From Cyclobacteriaceae bacterium (GTDB lineage Bacteria > Bacteroidota > Bacteroidia > Cytophagales > Cyclobacteriaceae), in NCBI GenBank assembly GCA_019638285.1, contig JAHBUB010000007.1, forward strand, positions 1 to 64,000: DNA of 64,000 bases, in the 5' to 3' direction. Below the pieces are notes generated by a model. The model did no database searches, was not told the origin of the DNA, and saw nothing but the letters and a program-made list of their open reading frames with translations. Made by a program: the position numbers and the translations under genes. This document shows positions 26,811 to 35,392 of this stretch, one piece after another (position 1 is the first letter of the stretch; each line of letters begins with the position of its first letter).

Positions 26811-28266
26811 TGACGGTCGGCTTCACTGAATAATAAAAGATTCCACCAAAACCTAACATTAACATAAGATGGAAGAACAGCAAACCCATGTCTTTCAGAT
26901 AAATACCCACAGCAACACCAAATAAGAAGTAAAGGCAAAGAATGCCTTCCATGACAGTCACGGCATTCAATTTTATTTTCACATAATCATTGCCTTTCCA
27001 CGAATCTCCCTTTAAGGTGACATTGAATTTTGGGGTTCGAATAAATGGCGTTCTGTAGCCCACTAAACCTTCTATTACGGCTATCCCATTGTGCAACGAC
27101 AAACCCATAGAGACGATTAGAAAACGGGGGTATAGAGAAAAGAAAACCTTGGATGGTCTTAGGCTATAAAATCTTTTTGTCGATATCCAATAAAATAACG
27201 TTATTGACAGGAAGCCAATAATAAATACAATTCCCAAATTAAAAACCCACTCTATCCGAGGATGATGGCTTTTAATGAAAAGCATCGGTACGCTAAGTAT
27301 GGCCGCAATCAGTAAACACACAAATACAGAACTGTTGAACAAGTGAAAAAACGCGTGCGTTTTATTCAACAAGGGCAAGTTGGAAAAGAATACCTCTTTA
27401 AAATTCTTACGTGCATTTTCTGCGCCCCCTTTGTTCCATCGGTATTGTTGTGATTTTATCGCATTCATTAAAATAGGTAACTCACCCGGTGTCTCTACTT
27501 CTTCCAGGTATTTAAATTTCCATCCTTTGAGTTGTGCGCGATAGCTAAGATCCAGATCCTCAGTTAGCGTATCAAAATTCCAACCTCCTGCATCTTCCAT
27601 ACATTCTTTTCTCCACACGCCACAAGTACCATTGAAATTGATAAAACTATTAGAAGCACCTCTCGCAGATTGCTCAATGGAAAAATGAGCATCCAAACCG
27701 AAAGCCTGAAGTTGAGTGAGCAGGGAATAATCTCTGTTAATGTGTCCCCAGCGGGTTTGAACCACTCCAGTATTCTTTTCTTTAAAATATGGAATCGTTT
27801 TTTTTATAAAATCCGGATGGGGCAAAAAGTCCGCATCGAAAATGGCAATGAACTCACCTTTGGCCAACTTATGTCCTTCACCCAATGCTCCGGCTTTAAA
27901 TCCTTTACGATCCTCTCTATGAATTAACTTAATATCAAGTCCGAGCGGTCTTAATGATTCAATTTTTTTTAGAATAATCTCAGTGGTTTCATCCGTTGAG
28001 TCGTCCAGGACTTGTATCTCCAATTTGTCCTTCGGGTAATCAAATTTGCTCACCGCATCGATCAAACGCGCTACCACATACTTCTCATTAAATAGGGGGA
28101 GTTGAACAGTAACATAAGGAGTAAAGCTATCATCATAGACAACCTCAGCTTCTTTTCTTCTTTTTGATTTTACATATACCCAGGTAAGATGCAACTGGCC
28201 AAGGCTGAATAAAAATATATACAGCAAGGACAAAGAATATACACCTACCACTAACCACTCCATCAC
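26803..28266 (-). CDS. Membrane-bound GT2 glycosyltransferase, cellulose-synthase-like
   Basis: 487 residues. One N-terminal helix is followed by a cytosolic GT2 domain with FDADF (DxD), TLTEDLDLSYRAQ (the TED motif) and QQYRWNKG (QxxRW), and then by four or five C-terminal helices. This is the processive-GT2 plan seen in cellulose and mannan synthases, although many non-processive ceramide glucosyltransferase-like enzymes share it. It overlaps the next upstream GT2 gene by four bases. The product may be a polysaccharide or a glycolipid. It has no PilZ domain and no neighbouring BcsB-like subunit, so classical cellulose synthesis is unlikely. Confidence 0.9.
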   Translation of the reverse strand: MMEWLVVGVYSLSLLYIFLFSLGQLHLTWVYVKSKRRKEAEVVYDDSFTPYVTVQLPLFNEKYVVARLIDAVSKFDYPKDKLEIQVLDDSTDETTEIILKKIESLRPLGLDIKLIHREDRKGFKAGALGEGHKLAKGEFIAIFDADFLPHPDFIKKTIPYFKEKNTGVVQTRWGHINRDYSLLTQLQAFGLDAHFSIEQSARGASNSFINFNGTCGVWRKECMEDAGGWNFDTLTEDLDLSYRAQLKGWKFKYLEEVETPGELPILMNAIKSQQYRWNKGGAENARKNFKEVFFSNLPLLNKTHAFFHLFNSSVFVCLLIAAILSVPMLFIKSHHPRIEWVFNLGIVFIIGFLSITLFYWISTKRFYSLRPSKVFFSLYPRFLIVSMGLSLHNGIAVIEGLVGYRTPFIRTPKFNVTLKGDSWKGNDYVKIKLNAVTVMEGILCLYFLFGVAVGIYLKDMGLLFFHLMLMLGFGGIFYYSVKPTVNA

Positions 28267-28955
28267 AAGTATTTAAAAATAGTATACAAAATTTTATATC
28301 CAGCCAACACCGTTCCCTTTAAGGTTCCTGAAATTTTAGAAAACCCAATGCGTCTTCGATATCGTACTGGAACTTCACAACATCGCATTTTCATCTTTGC
28401 CGCTTTCACCTGCATCTCAACTGTCCAACCATAAGTTTTGTCTTGCATATCCATTTTGAGCAATGAAGAAAATCTTACAGCACGAAAGGGACCCAAGTCC
28501 GTAAATTTAACGCCATAAAACAACTTCAGCAGTCGAGTGGCCAGCCAATTGCCAAATATCTGCTGGGGAGTCATTGCTCCAGCCTCTTTTTGGCCCAGCG
28601 CACGCGATCCAATCACCATATCTGCTTTGTCCTGAAGAATGGGCGCTACTAATTTTTTCATTTCTTCCGGGTAATCAGAATGATCAGCATCTAAAAAAAC
28701 AACTATATCAGGTATTGGATTAGCTTCTTTTACATATGCTAAGCCTTTAAGACAAGCCCTACCATATCCAGATATTGACTCCCGAAGCACTGTAGCTCCG
28801 CCCTCTTTCGCCACTTGTTCTGTGCCATCCGTAGAAGCATTATTAACCACTATCACTTCCGTAATGAGTTCTTTTGGAATCTCTGATAGTACCTGACCTA
28901 CTCCATTCTCTTCATTGAAGGCAGGGATGATTACATAAATGCTTGAATTTCCCAT
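28263..28955 (-). CDS. GT2 family glycosyltransferase, dolichyl-phosphate-sugar synthase-like
   Basis: 230 residues, cytosolic and probably membrane-associated through its C-terminus. Motifs: YVIIPAFNEENGVGQVLSEIP, VNNASTDGT, FLDADHSDYP (DxD), VIGSRALG and LGPFRAVRFSSL. These place it with polyprenyl-phosphate glucosyl/mannosyl transferases and UDP-glucose-dependent GT2 enzymes. In the cluster it could charge a polyprenyl phosphate for the GT-C enzyme downstream (inference). It overlaps the next gene by four bases and lies 26 bases after the 4Fe-4S gene. Confidence 0.92.
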   Translation of the reverse strand: MGNSSIYVIIPAFNEENGVGQVLSEIPKELITEVIVVNNASTDGTEQVAKEGGATVLRESISGYGRACLKGLAYVKEANPIPDIVVFLDADHSDYPEEMKKLVAPILQDKADMVIGSRALGQKEAGAMTPQQIFGNWLATRLLKLFYGVKFTDLGPFRAVRFSSLLKMDMQDKTYGWTVEMQVKAAKMKMRCCEVPVRYRRRIGFSKISGTLKGTVLAGYKILYTIFKYL

Positions 28956-28981
28956 GGGTTAAAGCCTGCAAATCAACAGTA

Positions 28982-30547
28982 TTAGTTCACAGACTTTATC
29001 TCAGGCATAGAAACATGGTTATTACCCAGAAGCACTGGTTGACCAAATCTTCCGTTTTCATCCTTCGATTCTAGGTTCAGTACACCTCTTGGACAAACTG
29101 ATGAACATACCCCACAACCTACACATGAAGACCGTATTATATTTTGACCCCGCTGTGCGTACCACCGCACATCAATACCCATCTCACAATAAGTAGAACA
29201 GTTACCACATGAAATACACTGCCCTCCATTGGTCGTAATCCGAAACTTGGATTTAAAGCGCTGAACAAAGCCAAGATACGCTGCCAATGGGCAACCAAAC
29301 CGACACCACACTCTGTTGCCCATCAATGGATAGAAGCCTGTCCCCACCACACCAGAAAAAACCGCGCCTATCATAAAACCATAAGGTCTTCTTAAATAAG
29401 TATAAGTATCCAATCCAAAAACGGTGGATGTTCCTGTAATGAAGTTATGCAGAACACCTGCTGTCATAATAACGGCAAACACCAAAACTCCATGCACCAA
29501 CCAGCGTTCAACTTTCCATGCCTTCAATGATTTATCTGATAGTTGCCTAAAAGGATCGCCTGCAGTTTCAGCCAGGGCACCACAACCACACACCCAACTA
29601 CAATACCATCGCTTGCCAAAAAAGTAAACAAATACGGGTACTCCTACCACAAATAAGGTAATGCCCCACGCAAACATAAAAATACCAAGTCCACCTGCTG
29701 AGGTTAGCATGTTTATATGCCAAGCATCGAAAAAATCATAGTCGAGCGGCCACATGTTTTTAAAATCAAAATAAGGCTGATTCAGACGAACAAGAATTTC
29801 AGGAATAAGAAAGGCAAAAGCCAGTTGGAAAAACATTACAGAAATCGTCCGAACGATATGGTACTTGCTGTGTCGGTATTTGATTAACATCCTTACTCCC
29901 ATTACCAACACTGCAAACGTGTAGAGAAACCCATAGAGGAACCATTGGCTTGATTCGCTTTGAGGGTATATCCAGTGTTTTAGTGGTTCCACCAGTATAA
30001 TCCAGTTCATGATATATGCATCATAAAAATAAATCATGATATAAAAAACAATCAACAAAGTGCCTATCAGTACTCCAATCCATCCACGATTATTCAAAGC
30101 GTGATGAAAAATGCCATTGTTCTTTATCCCGGGAAGCTCCAGACTCACCTTGGGAAGAATAAAAAGTAAAGCACCAATCACACCCACACCAAATACTAGA
30201 AAAAAAAGTAATGCGGTGTTTTCTGTAATAATTCCGGAAGTAGATGCCTTTGTGAGGATGGCTGTATAATCATCGTAGATTACCTTGTCCCACTGCTGTT
30301 CTTGTCTAAATTTTTTGTTGACCTGATCTATGACACGGGCAATTGCATTGGCAAAAGAAAAGGTGGTACTGTATTTTTTACCAAAAAGACTTTCCACTGT
30401 AGGTCGCAATGATTCCTGATGCTCAGTTTTTACCTTAGTTTCAAAAATCTCTTTCGTCAATGTGTAATCTGACACAAAGAAAAGACCAAGAAAAAGACCA
30501 AACGAAAAAAGAAATAAAACCAGGCCGATACTCCGCAGTGCTTTCAT
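28982..30547 (-). CDS. Membrane 4Fe-4S protein of the NapH/NosR/CcoG-like group
   Basis: 521 residues. An N-terminal helix and periplasmic region are followed by several transmembrane helices with the CxxxCP-like loops WVCGCGALAE and RFGCPLAAY, then a cytosolic double ferredoxin domain (CISCGNCSTYCEMG and CVGCGVCSSVCPRG), giving two 4Fe-4S clusters. Related proteins move electrons between the cytoplasm or quinone pool and periplasmic enzymes. It overlaps the FAD oxidoreductase gene by four bases (ATGA). I infer that the oxidoreductase feeds electrons to it. It is neither a typical NosR (no FMN domain recognised) nor a typical NapH (too long). Confidence 0.88.
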   Translation of the reverse strand: MKALRSIGLVLFLFSFGLFLGLFFVSDYTLTKEIFETKVKTEHQESLRPTVESLFGKKYSTTFSFANAIARVIDQVNKKFRQEQQWDKVIYDDYTAILTKASTSGIITENTALLFFLVFGVGVIGALLFILPKVSLELPGIKNNGIFHHALNNRGWIGVLIGTLLIVFYIMIYFYDAYIMNWIILVEPLKHWIYPQSESSQWFLYGFLYTFAVLVMGVRMLIKYRHSKYHIVRTISVMFFQLAFAFLIPEILVRLNQPYFDFKNMWPLDYDFFDAWHINMLTSAGGLGIFMFAWGITLFVVGVPVFVYFFGKRWYCSWVCGCGALAETAGDPFRQLSDKSLKAWKVERWLVHGVLVFAVIMTAGVLHNFITGTSTVFGLDTYTYLRRPYGFMIGAVFSGVVGTGFYPLMGNRVWCRFGCPLAAYLGFVQRFKSKFRITTNGGQCISCGNCSTYCEMGIDVRWYAQRGQNIIRSSCVGCGVCSSVCPRGVLNLESKDENGRFGQPVLLGNNHVSMPEIKSVN

Positions 30548-31845
30548 GCTACAGTTGACTTAATCCCAAACATACTTTTCTCAAAATCTTCAACTATTTC
30601 CTTCTCATGTCTTTTAAAAAGTTCCGGATCAAAATTAGCGCTCTCCAAATTTTGAAGAACAAAATGAATACTCTTTTGCTCTCTCAACCATCTATCAAAC
30701 TTCTCATGTCGCAATCTGATGCCAAACACATTTATTCCTAAAATAATTTTAGAGTTTTTATTCCAAACAAAATGAATGGCTTTTTTCCCTCCATCATGTT
30801 CCCAGTAAAACTCCTCTTCATCAAGTTGCAATTCATTTCCAACATTTCCGTAAGCCTGAAACTCAATATCAAAAAATTTAGCAGAATTGAACCATGGTCC
30901 CGGTTCGTACTTCGTTTTTGTAGTACAAATAGTTTGAGCCACCACTTCGCCCATCATCCGGCCGGTATACCACACCTGTTCAATGCTTTTTCTTCCCGGT
31001 AGTTCGTAAGTTCGCTCCACACAATCTCCAATAGCATATACATCAGGTATATTGGTTTCAAGATATTCGTTTACCAAAACACCACGCCTCGTTTCAATTC
31101 CCGAATTTTTCAAAACATCAACATTAGGAGATACGCCCACTGCCAATCCCACAAACTGACAATCAATTTGCGCTCCGCCTTTTGTTACTACTGCCTTTAC
31201 ATTACCGTTATCATCAGACAGTATCTCTTCTAATTCAGTTTTTGTTCTTAAATCCACATGGTGTTCGCGTATATGCTTTGAAAGCATTCTTGACTCCTGA
31301 TCCGGCAGTATATTATTCCAAAAGCTATTTTCCCTAATAAGAAGAGTTACTTCAATCTTTCTGGACAAAAGCATTTCCACCATCTCAATGCCAATTAATC
31401 CCCCACCCACAATCACAGCACGTTGAACATTTTCGGTATTTGTCTCCATCTTCTCCAAGTCCTGAAAACTATATAGTCCCTGCACTCCTTTCAAATCCTG
31501 TCCTGGCCATCCAAATTTATTTGATTTTGATCCAGTAGCTATAATAAGAATATCATAAGCTATCGTCTTCCCACTTTCCAACTGAAGCACTCTCTCTGTG
31601 GTAGATATATCCTTTACGTGATCATTCACCAGATCGATGCGGTTCTTTTTCCAAAACCAATCCTCATAAGGTTTTATGTTTTCATACCTCATATGCCCCA
31701 TATAGACGTACATAAGAGCAGTTCTGGAAAAAAAGTGTTTTGTTTCAGATGAAATGACAGTGATTTTATTCTCACTTCTTTTTCTAATATGCCGGGCTGC
31801 GGTGATGCCTGCAATGCCATTGCCGATTATAACTATTTCTCTCAT
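30544..31845 (-). CDS. NAD(P)/FAD-dependent oxidoreductase, class I pyridine nucleotide-disulfide type
   Basis: 433 residues. FAD Rossmann motif GNGIAGITAA at the N-terminus, ATG motif (IIATGSKSNKF), NAD(P) Rossmann motif VGGGLIGIEM near the middle and the second FAD motif YAIGDCVE. This matches ferredoxin, rubredoxin or nitrite-reductase-associated reductases. No redox Cys pair is apparent, so it is not a disulfide reductase. An additional ~90-residue C-terminal region (HEGKK-like, IHFVLQ and FDPELFKRHEKE) is present. It is the first gene of the leftward seven-gene run, and its product probably passes electrons from NAD(P)H to the 4Fe-4S protein encoded next. Confidence 0.92.
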   Translation of the reverse strand: MREIVIIGNGIAGITAARHIRKRSENKITVISSETKHFFSRTALMYVYMGHMRYENIKPYEDWFWKKNRIDLVNDHVKDISTTERVLQLESGKTIAYDILIIATGSKSNKFGWPGQDLKGVQGLYSFQDLEKMETNTENVQRAVIVGGGLIGIEMVEMLLSRKIEVTLLIRENSFWNNILPDQESRMLSKHIREHHVDLRTKTELEEILSDDNGNVKAVVTKGGAQIDCQFVGLAVGVSPNVDVLKNSGIETRRGVLVNEYLETNIPDVYAIGDCVERTYELPGRKSIEQVWYTGRMMGEVVAQTICTTKTKYEPGPWFNSAKFFDIEFQAYGNVGNELQLDEEEFYWEHDGGKKAIHFVWNKNSKIILGINVFGIRLRHEKFDRWLREQKSIHFVLQNLESANFDPELFKRHEKEIVEDFEKSMFGIKSTVA

Positions 31846-32084
31846 ATCCTGAACCGCAAGTTATTGATGAATCAAAGAATAAACTATCAAGTGGGAAACA
31901 AATAGAAATAACACGTTTTCAGGCTATTTGCACAACCTTAACTAAAAGACCACTTCGCTAAAAGCCAAATATTTTAAAATCTAAGAACAATATGATGCAT
32001 GCATTTGTTCAATGAAAATAGGAGGGTTTGATTAACTCAATAATTGAACAACTCTTGTATGAAGTAGGTTGGTTTGTTGGTAGA

Positions 32085-32118
32085 ATGATGCCGGGCGAGC
32101 TGCCCGGCATCATCCTTT
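32085..32118 (-). terminator. Perfect hairpin terminator after the DUF2141 gene
   Basis: ATGATGCCGGGC (32085-32096) and GCCCGGCATCAT (32102-32113) form a 12-bp perfect stem around GAGCT, 11 bases beyond the stop codon of the leftward gene. The T-tract is poor on both strands, but the stem is very stable. Confidence 0.7.
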
Positions 32119-32124
32119 AATAGA

Positions 32125-32562
32125 TTAGAAATACTTCAGTGGAACCACAATTGTTTTGATACCACCATTCCAGATAATTTTCACTTTATCAAATGATGGT
32201 GGCCCAAAAGTCCCCATCTTACCATCGCAAAATCCAAACCCTTCACTAGGAATACCCAAGAAGTTTTTATCCAGTTCTTTGTTTTCATTTGCATCGTGAA
32301 TAGCACTAATAGCATATTCACCAAAAGGCAAACCCGAAAATACCAACTGCACATTTCCCTTAACTGCATTCGTCTTTTGGCTAAAGGTGTCTCTTTTTAG
32401 ATAATTCTCCTTCGAATCGTACAATGCAACATATACAATGCCCTTCGACTCATCGATATTCCTGACATTTACTATCAATTCATTGGCCTGAGCGAAAACA
32501 GATTGGCCAGTCCATGTAAATAGGAAAATAAAAACGAGGGTCATTTTTACCGGATTACTCAT
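32125..32562 (-). CDS. DUF2141 domain secreted protein
   Basis: 145 residues with a signal peptide (cleavage near VFAQA). The rest is a compact beta domain: LIVNVRNIDESKGIVYVALYD, GEYAISAIHDANENKELDKNFLGIP and the family-typical ending MGTFGPPSFDKVKI. DUF2141 proteins are common periplasmic or outer-membrane-associated proteins in Bacteroidota; their function is not established. It is divergent from the cytochrome c gene at 32665 and shares its ~100-base upstream region. A TAAATTTG element (complement of 32629-32636) could serve as its -7 box. Confidence 0.92.
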   Translation of the reverse strand: MSNPVKMTLVFIFLFTWTGQSVFAQANELIVNVRNIDESKGIVYVALYDSKENYLKRDTFSQKTNAVKGNVQLVFSGLPFGEYAISAIHDANENKELDKNFLGIPSEGFGFCDGKMGTFGPPSFDKVKIIWNGGIKTIVVPLKYF

Positions 32563-32628
32563 CTGATTTCAATTTTATAATTATAAAAAACAATAACTTC
32601 GCATGTGCTAATTTTGTTACTAAATACA

Positions 32629-32636
32629 CAAATTTA
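32629..32636 (-). promoter_or_regulatory. -7-like element upstream of the DUF2141 gene
   Basis: On the minus strand TAAATTTG matches TAnnTTTG, 66 bases before the ATG. No clear TTTG at the right -33 distance was seen, so it remains a candidate. Confidence 0.3.
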
Positions 32637-32664
32637 ACGTTAAACATAGGGCTTACATTTATTT

Positions 32665-33048
32665 ATGAAACAGCTTCAAGCGATACAATTCTTAGTTGTT
32701 TTGGCATTCACTTTGTTTTCGTTTCGACAAAATTCTGATTTGAAAGCAAGTAGGGTTCGTGGAAAAGAAATTTTTATAGGAAACTGCATTACTTGCCACA
32801 TGCAAAACGGTGAGGGGATTGAAGGGGTTTATCCTCCATTGGCAAAGTCAGATTATTTAATGGCAGATAAAATACGTAGAATCAAACAAGTACTGGAAGG
32901 AGCCAGTGGCCCGATGGTGGTAAATGGCATTCAATACAATGGTTTCATGACAGGCTTCGGCTTGAATAATAAGGAGGTGAGTGATTTGTTGAACTACATT
33001 AGAAACTCATGGGCAATAACGGAGAAATCATTACACCAGAAGAAGTAA
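32665..33048 (+). CDS. Single-haem cytochrome c, paralogue of the one at 22324
   Basis: 127 residues. A signal peptide is likely cleaved after about residue 20; no lipobox is visible. The haem site is CITCH (Cys41, Cys44, His45), with a likely Met ligand in GFMTGFG. It shares YPPL..SDY, VNG..YNG and the NSW ending with the other cytochrome c of this window. It lies ten bases before the DUF1835 gene. TACATTTA, a near match to the -7 element, ends three bases before the ATG, which would make the transcript nearly leaderless. Confidence 0.9.
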   Translation: MKQLQAIQFLVVLAFTLFSFRQNSDLKASRVRGKEIFIGNCITCHMQNGEGIEGVYPPLAKSDYLMADKIRRIKQVLEGASGPMVVNGIQYNGFMTGFGLNNKEVSDLLNYIRNSWAITEKSLHQKK

Positions 33049-33058
33049 AATCAGCAAG

Positions 33059-33787
33059 ATGACAATTCATGTTTTAACAGGAGATGACCTACTCGATAAT
33101 TTCCTTGAAGGAATGTTAGAGGGAAGCATTGCCATCAATAGAGAGTGCCTAATTGAAGGGCCCACAAGAGTAAATTCATTAAAAGAATTCTGGAACATAC
33201 GAGAATCTTATTTATCAGAAGTTTATCCGGAAAGCGAAATCAATTATCAAGACGATGTAGCTTTCGAGTTTGAGAAACTTGATAATCTAACTGAAGGAGA
33301 TGAGGTGAACCTCTGGTTTGAGCATGATTTATTTTGTCAGGTAAATCTGTGGTTTACGCTTACTCTTTTACAAAACAAAAACATTTCTATCTACAGGGTT
33401 TATCCGCTCGAAGACGATCTAAAGGATTTATGGTATGGATTCGGGCCAATGTCACCAGAAGAATTATTGAAGTGTTATGACAACAGGAAGCTTCTCTCCA
33501 AAGAAGATTTAAAACTTGGAAATGATTTATGGCAGGCATATGCTTCTAACGATCATTATGCACTGGAAAAGCTCTCAGATAGTAAGTCAAAAGCATTTCC
33601 GCATTTAAAAGAAGTGTGCAAGGCCCAAATTGATAGACCTGGTCGTCCTGAAAAAGTGTTGCAAGAAATCATGAATAAAGGAACCACTTCATTCAATAAG
33701 GTTTTTGAGAAATTTTCTGAAGCAGCAGGCATCTACGGCTTTGGAAATACGCAAGTCCGAAAAATTTATGACCAATTATTGAAGTGA
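33059..33787 (+). CDS. DUF1835 domain protein
   Basis: 242 residues, cytosolic. The N-terminal half (HVLTGDDLLDNFLEG, then WFEHDLFCQVNLWFTL) matches DUF1835. The C-terminal half is helical (LKLGNDLWQAYASNDHYALEKL). In other species DUF1835 occurs with DUF3658; the function is unknown. It starts ten bases after the cytochrome c stop, so the two may be co-transcribed although no functional link is evident. Confidence 0.85.
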   Translation: MTIHVLTGDDLLDNFLEGMLEGSIAINRECLIEGPTRVNSLKEFWNIRESYLSEVYPESEINYQDDVAFEFEKLDNLTEGDEVNLWFEHDLFCQVNLWFTLTLLQNKNISIYRVYPLEDDLKDLWYGFGPMSPEELLKCYDNRKLLSKEDLKLGNDLWQAYASNDHYALEKLSDSKSKAFPHLKEVCKAQIDRPGRPEKVLQEIMNKGTTSFNKVFEKFSEAAGIYGFGNTQVRKIYDQLLK

Positions 33788-33826
33788 TATTGCTTCAAAT
33801 TTGACTGAACAGATTAAATTAGGAAC

Positions 33827-35380
33827 ATGAAACTAATACCCAATTTTGCAATCGCATGCCTTATCGGTTTCGCAGCCTGCCAGGCTCCCCCCAGCCAAAA
33901 TCAAGAAACGATCAAAATCAAAAGCTCTCCTGATTACTTACCACCAGCCTTTGCGGACGAAGGCAGGCTTGATAAAATAACAAAAGCCTCCTATGTAGCA
34001 GACAAATTCTTTAAAGACTTTGCAGAAAGGAACCATTATCCCTCTATTGCTTATGGTATTATTGCCGATGGTCGATTAATCCATTCTGGTGTTATAGGTG
34101 AAGCTAACCGGGAAACCAAACAAGCACCCACTACCAAAACACTTTATAGAATTGCCTCCATGACAAAGAGTTTTACCGCCATGGCCATTCTAAAACTGCG
34201 AGACGAAGGCAAGCTTGATTTACAAGACCCGGCATATCAATATATTCCGGAATTAAAAGACATCACTTACGCCACTGCCGATTCACCTCCTGTTACTCTT
34301 CAACATTTGCTTACCATGTCTGCTGGATTTCCTGAAGATAATCCATGGGGAGATAGGCAACTTGATGACACAAATGAAGAATTAATTGCACGGGTGAAGG
34401 AGGGGATTTCATTTTCAAATGCACCTGGCCTTTCGTACGAATACAGCAATCTTGGATTCGCCCTATTGGGAAATATAATCAATAAGGTCACAGGTATTCC
34501 ATACCAACAATACATTACAGATAATATTCTTAAGCCGCTGGGTATGAACGATAGCAAATGGGAATACACAGAAATTCCCAAAGATCAAATTGCATTAGGC
34601 TATCACTGGGTAAATGAGCAATGGCAGGAAGAACTCATTCTACATGATGGCGCTTTTGGTGCAATGGGTGGATTGTTTTGTTCGATTGAAGATTTTGGAA
34701 AGTATGTAGCCTTTCATCTTTCTGCCTGGCCACCGCGTAACGACCCTGACAATGGTCCCGTAAAAAGAAGCTCCGTACGTGAAATGCATCAGGTGTGGCG
34801 TATCAACAACAGCTCTCCTGGCACCAATCAATATGGTCCTTATGACTATGGTTATGCCTATGGACTTGGTTGGCGCAGAGACACAAGAGGCATTGTAACA
34901 ATCTCACACAGTGGTGGATTACCAGGCTATGGAAGTGAATGGAAAATATTACCAGACTACGGTATTGGAATAGTATCGTTTAGCAACAGAAGGTATGGCT
35001 CACCCGGAGTGGCCAATGAGCATATATTGGATACCCTTATTTCAATGGCAAATTTAAAACCAAGAACATTGCCGACTTCAAAAATTCTGGAGAAGAGAAA
35101 GAGTGATTTAATGAATATTCTTCCTCACTGGAGTGAGTCTCCGAAACTTTTTGCTGAAAATTTCTATATGGATAAACCTCTCGATCTTCGCACAAAGGAA
35201 GTTGAAGAGATTTTTGCAGAAGCAGGAAAAATAAAATCTGTTGGATTAGTTACACCTCTTAATCAGCTGAGAGGCTCTTTTTTAATTGAAGGGGAAAAGA
35301 AGAATATAGAGGTGTTCTTTACCTTAACACCTGAAAATAACCCCTTGATACAACAACTTAATCTGAGGTTAATCGACTAA
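33827..35380 (+). CDS. Serine hydrolase of the beta-lactamase class C / esterase family, lipoprotein
   Basis: 517 residues with a lipobox (GFAAC, Cys18). The SxxK motif is SMTK (Ser111, Lys114), followed by the YSN-type motif (YEYSNLGF) and HSGGLPGYG in place of the KTG motif. Class C-like serine hydrolases include D-aminopeptidases, esterases and DD-peptidases. A ~150-residue C-terminal domain follows the catalytic part. It is 39 bases after the DUF1835 gene and 12 before the XdhC gene, so it may be in the same transcript. It should not be read as a resistance enzyme without evidence. Confidence 0.9.
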   Translation: MKLIPNFAIACLIGFAACQAPPSQNQETIKIKSSPDYLPPAFADEGRLDKITKASYVADKFFKDFAERNHYPSIAYGIIADGRLIHSGVIGEANRETKQAPTTKTLYRIASMTKSFTAMAILKLRDEGKLDLQDPAYQYIPELKDITYATADSPPVTLQHLLTMSAGFPEDNPWGDRQLDDTNEELIARVKEGISFSNAPGLSYEYSNLGFALLGNIINKVTGIPYQQYITDNILKPLGMNDSKWEYTEIPKDQIALGYHWVNEQWQEELILHDGAFGAMGGLFCSIEDFGKYVAFHLSAWPPRNDPDNGPVKRSSVREMHQVWRINNSSPGTNQYGPYDYGYAYGLGWRRDTRGIVTISHSGGLPGYGSEWKILPDYGIGIVSFSNRRYGSPGVANEHILDTLISMANLKPRTLPTSKILEKRKSDLMNILPHWSESPKLFAENFYMDKPLDLRTKEVEEIFAEAGKIKSVGLVTPLNQLRGSFLIEGEKKNIEVFFTLTPENNPLIQQLNLRLID

Positions 35381-35392
35381 CTTTAAAGTGCT

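Noticed and set aside
26803..28266. Cellulose synthase operon
   Set aside because: No PilZ domain, no BcsB-like partner and no c-di-GMP gene nearby. The GT2 plan is shared by many other enzymes.
33827..35380. Class C beta-lactamase resistance gene
   Set aside because: Sequence motifs fit the broad serine hydrolase family; HSG replaces KTG, and the lipoprotein has a long extra domain. Esterase or peptidase activity is more likely.
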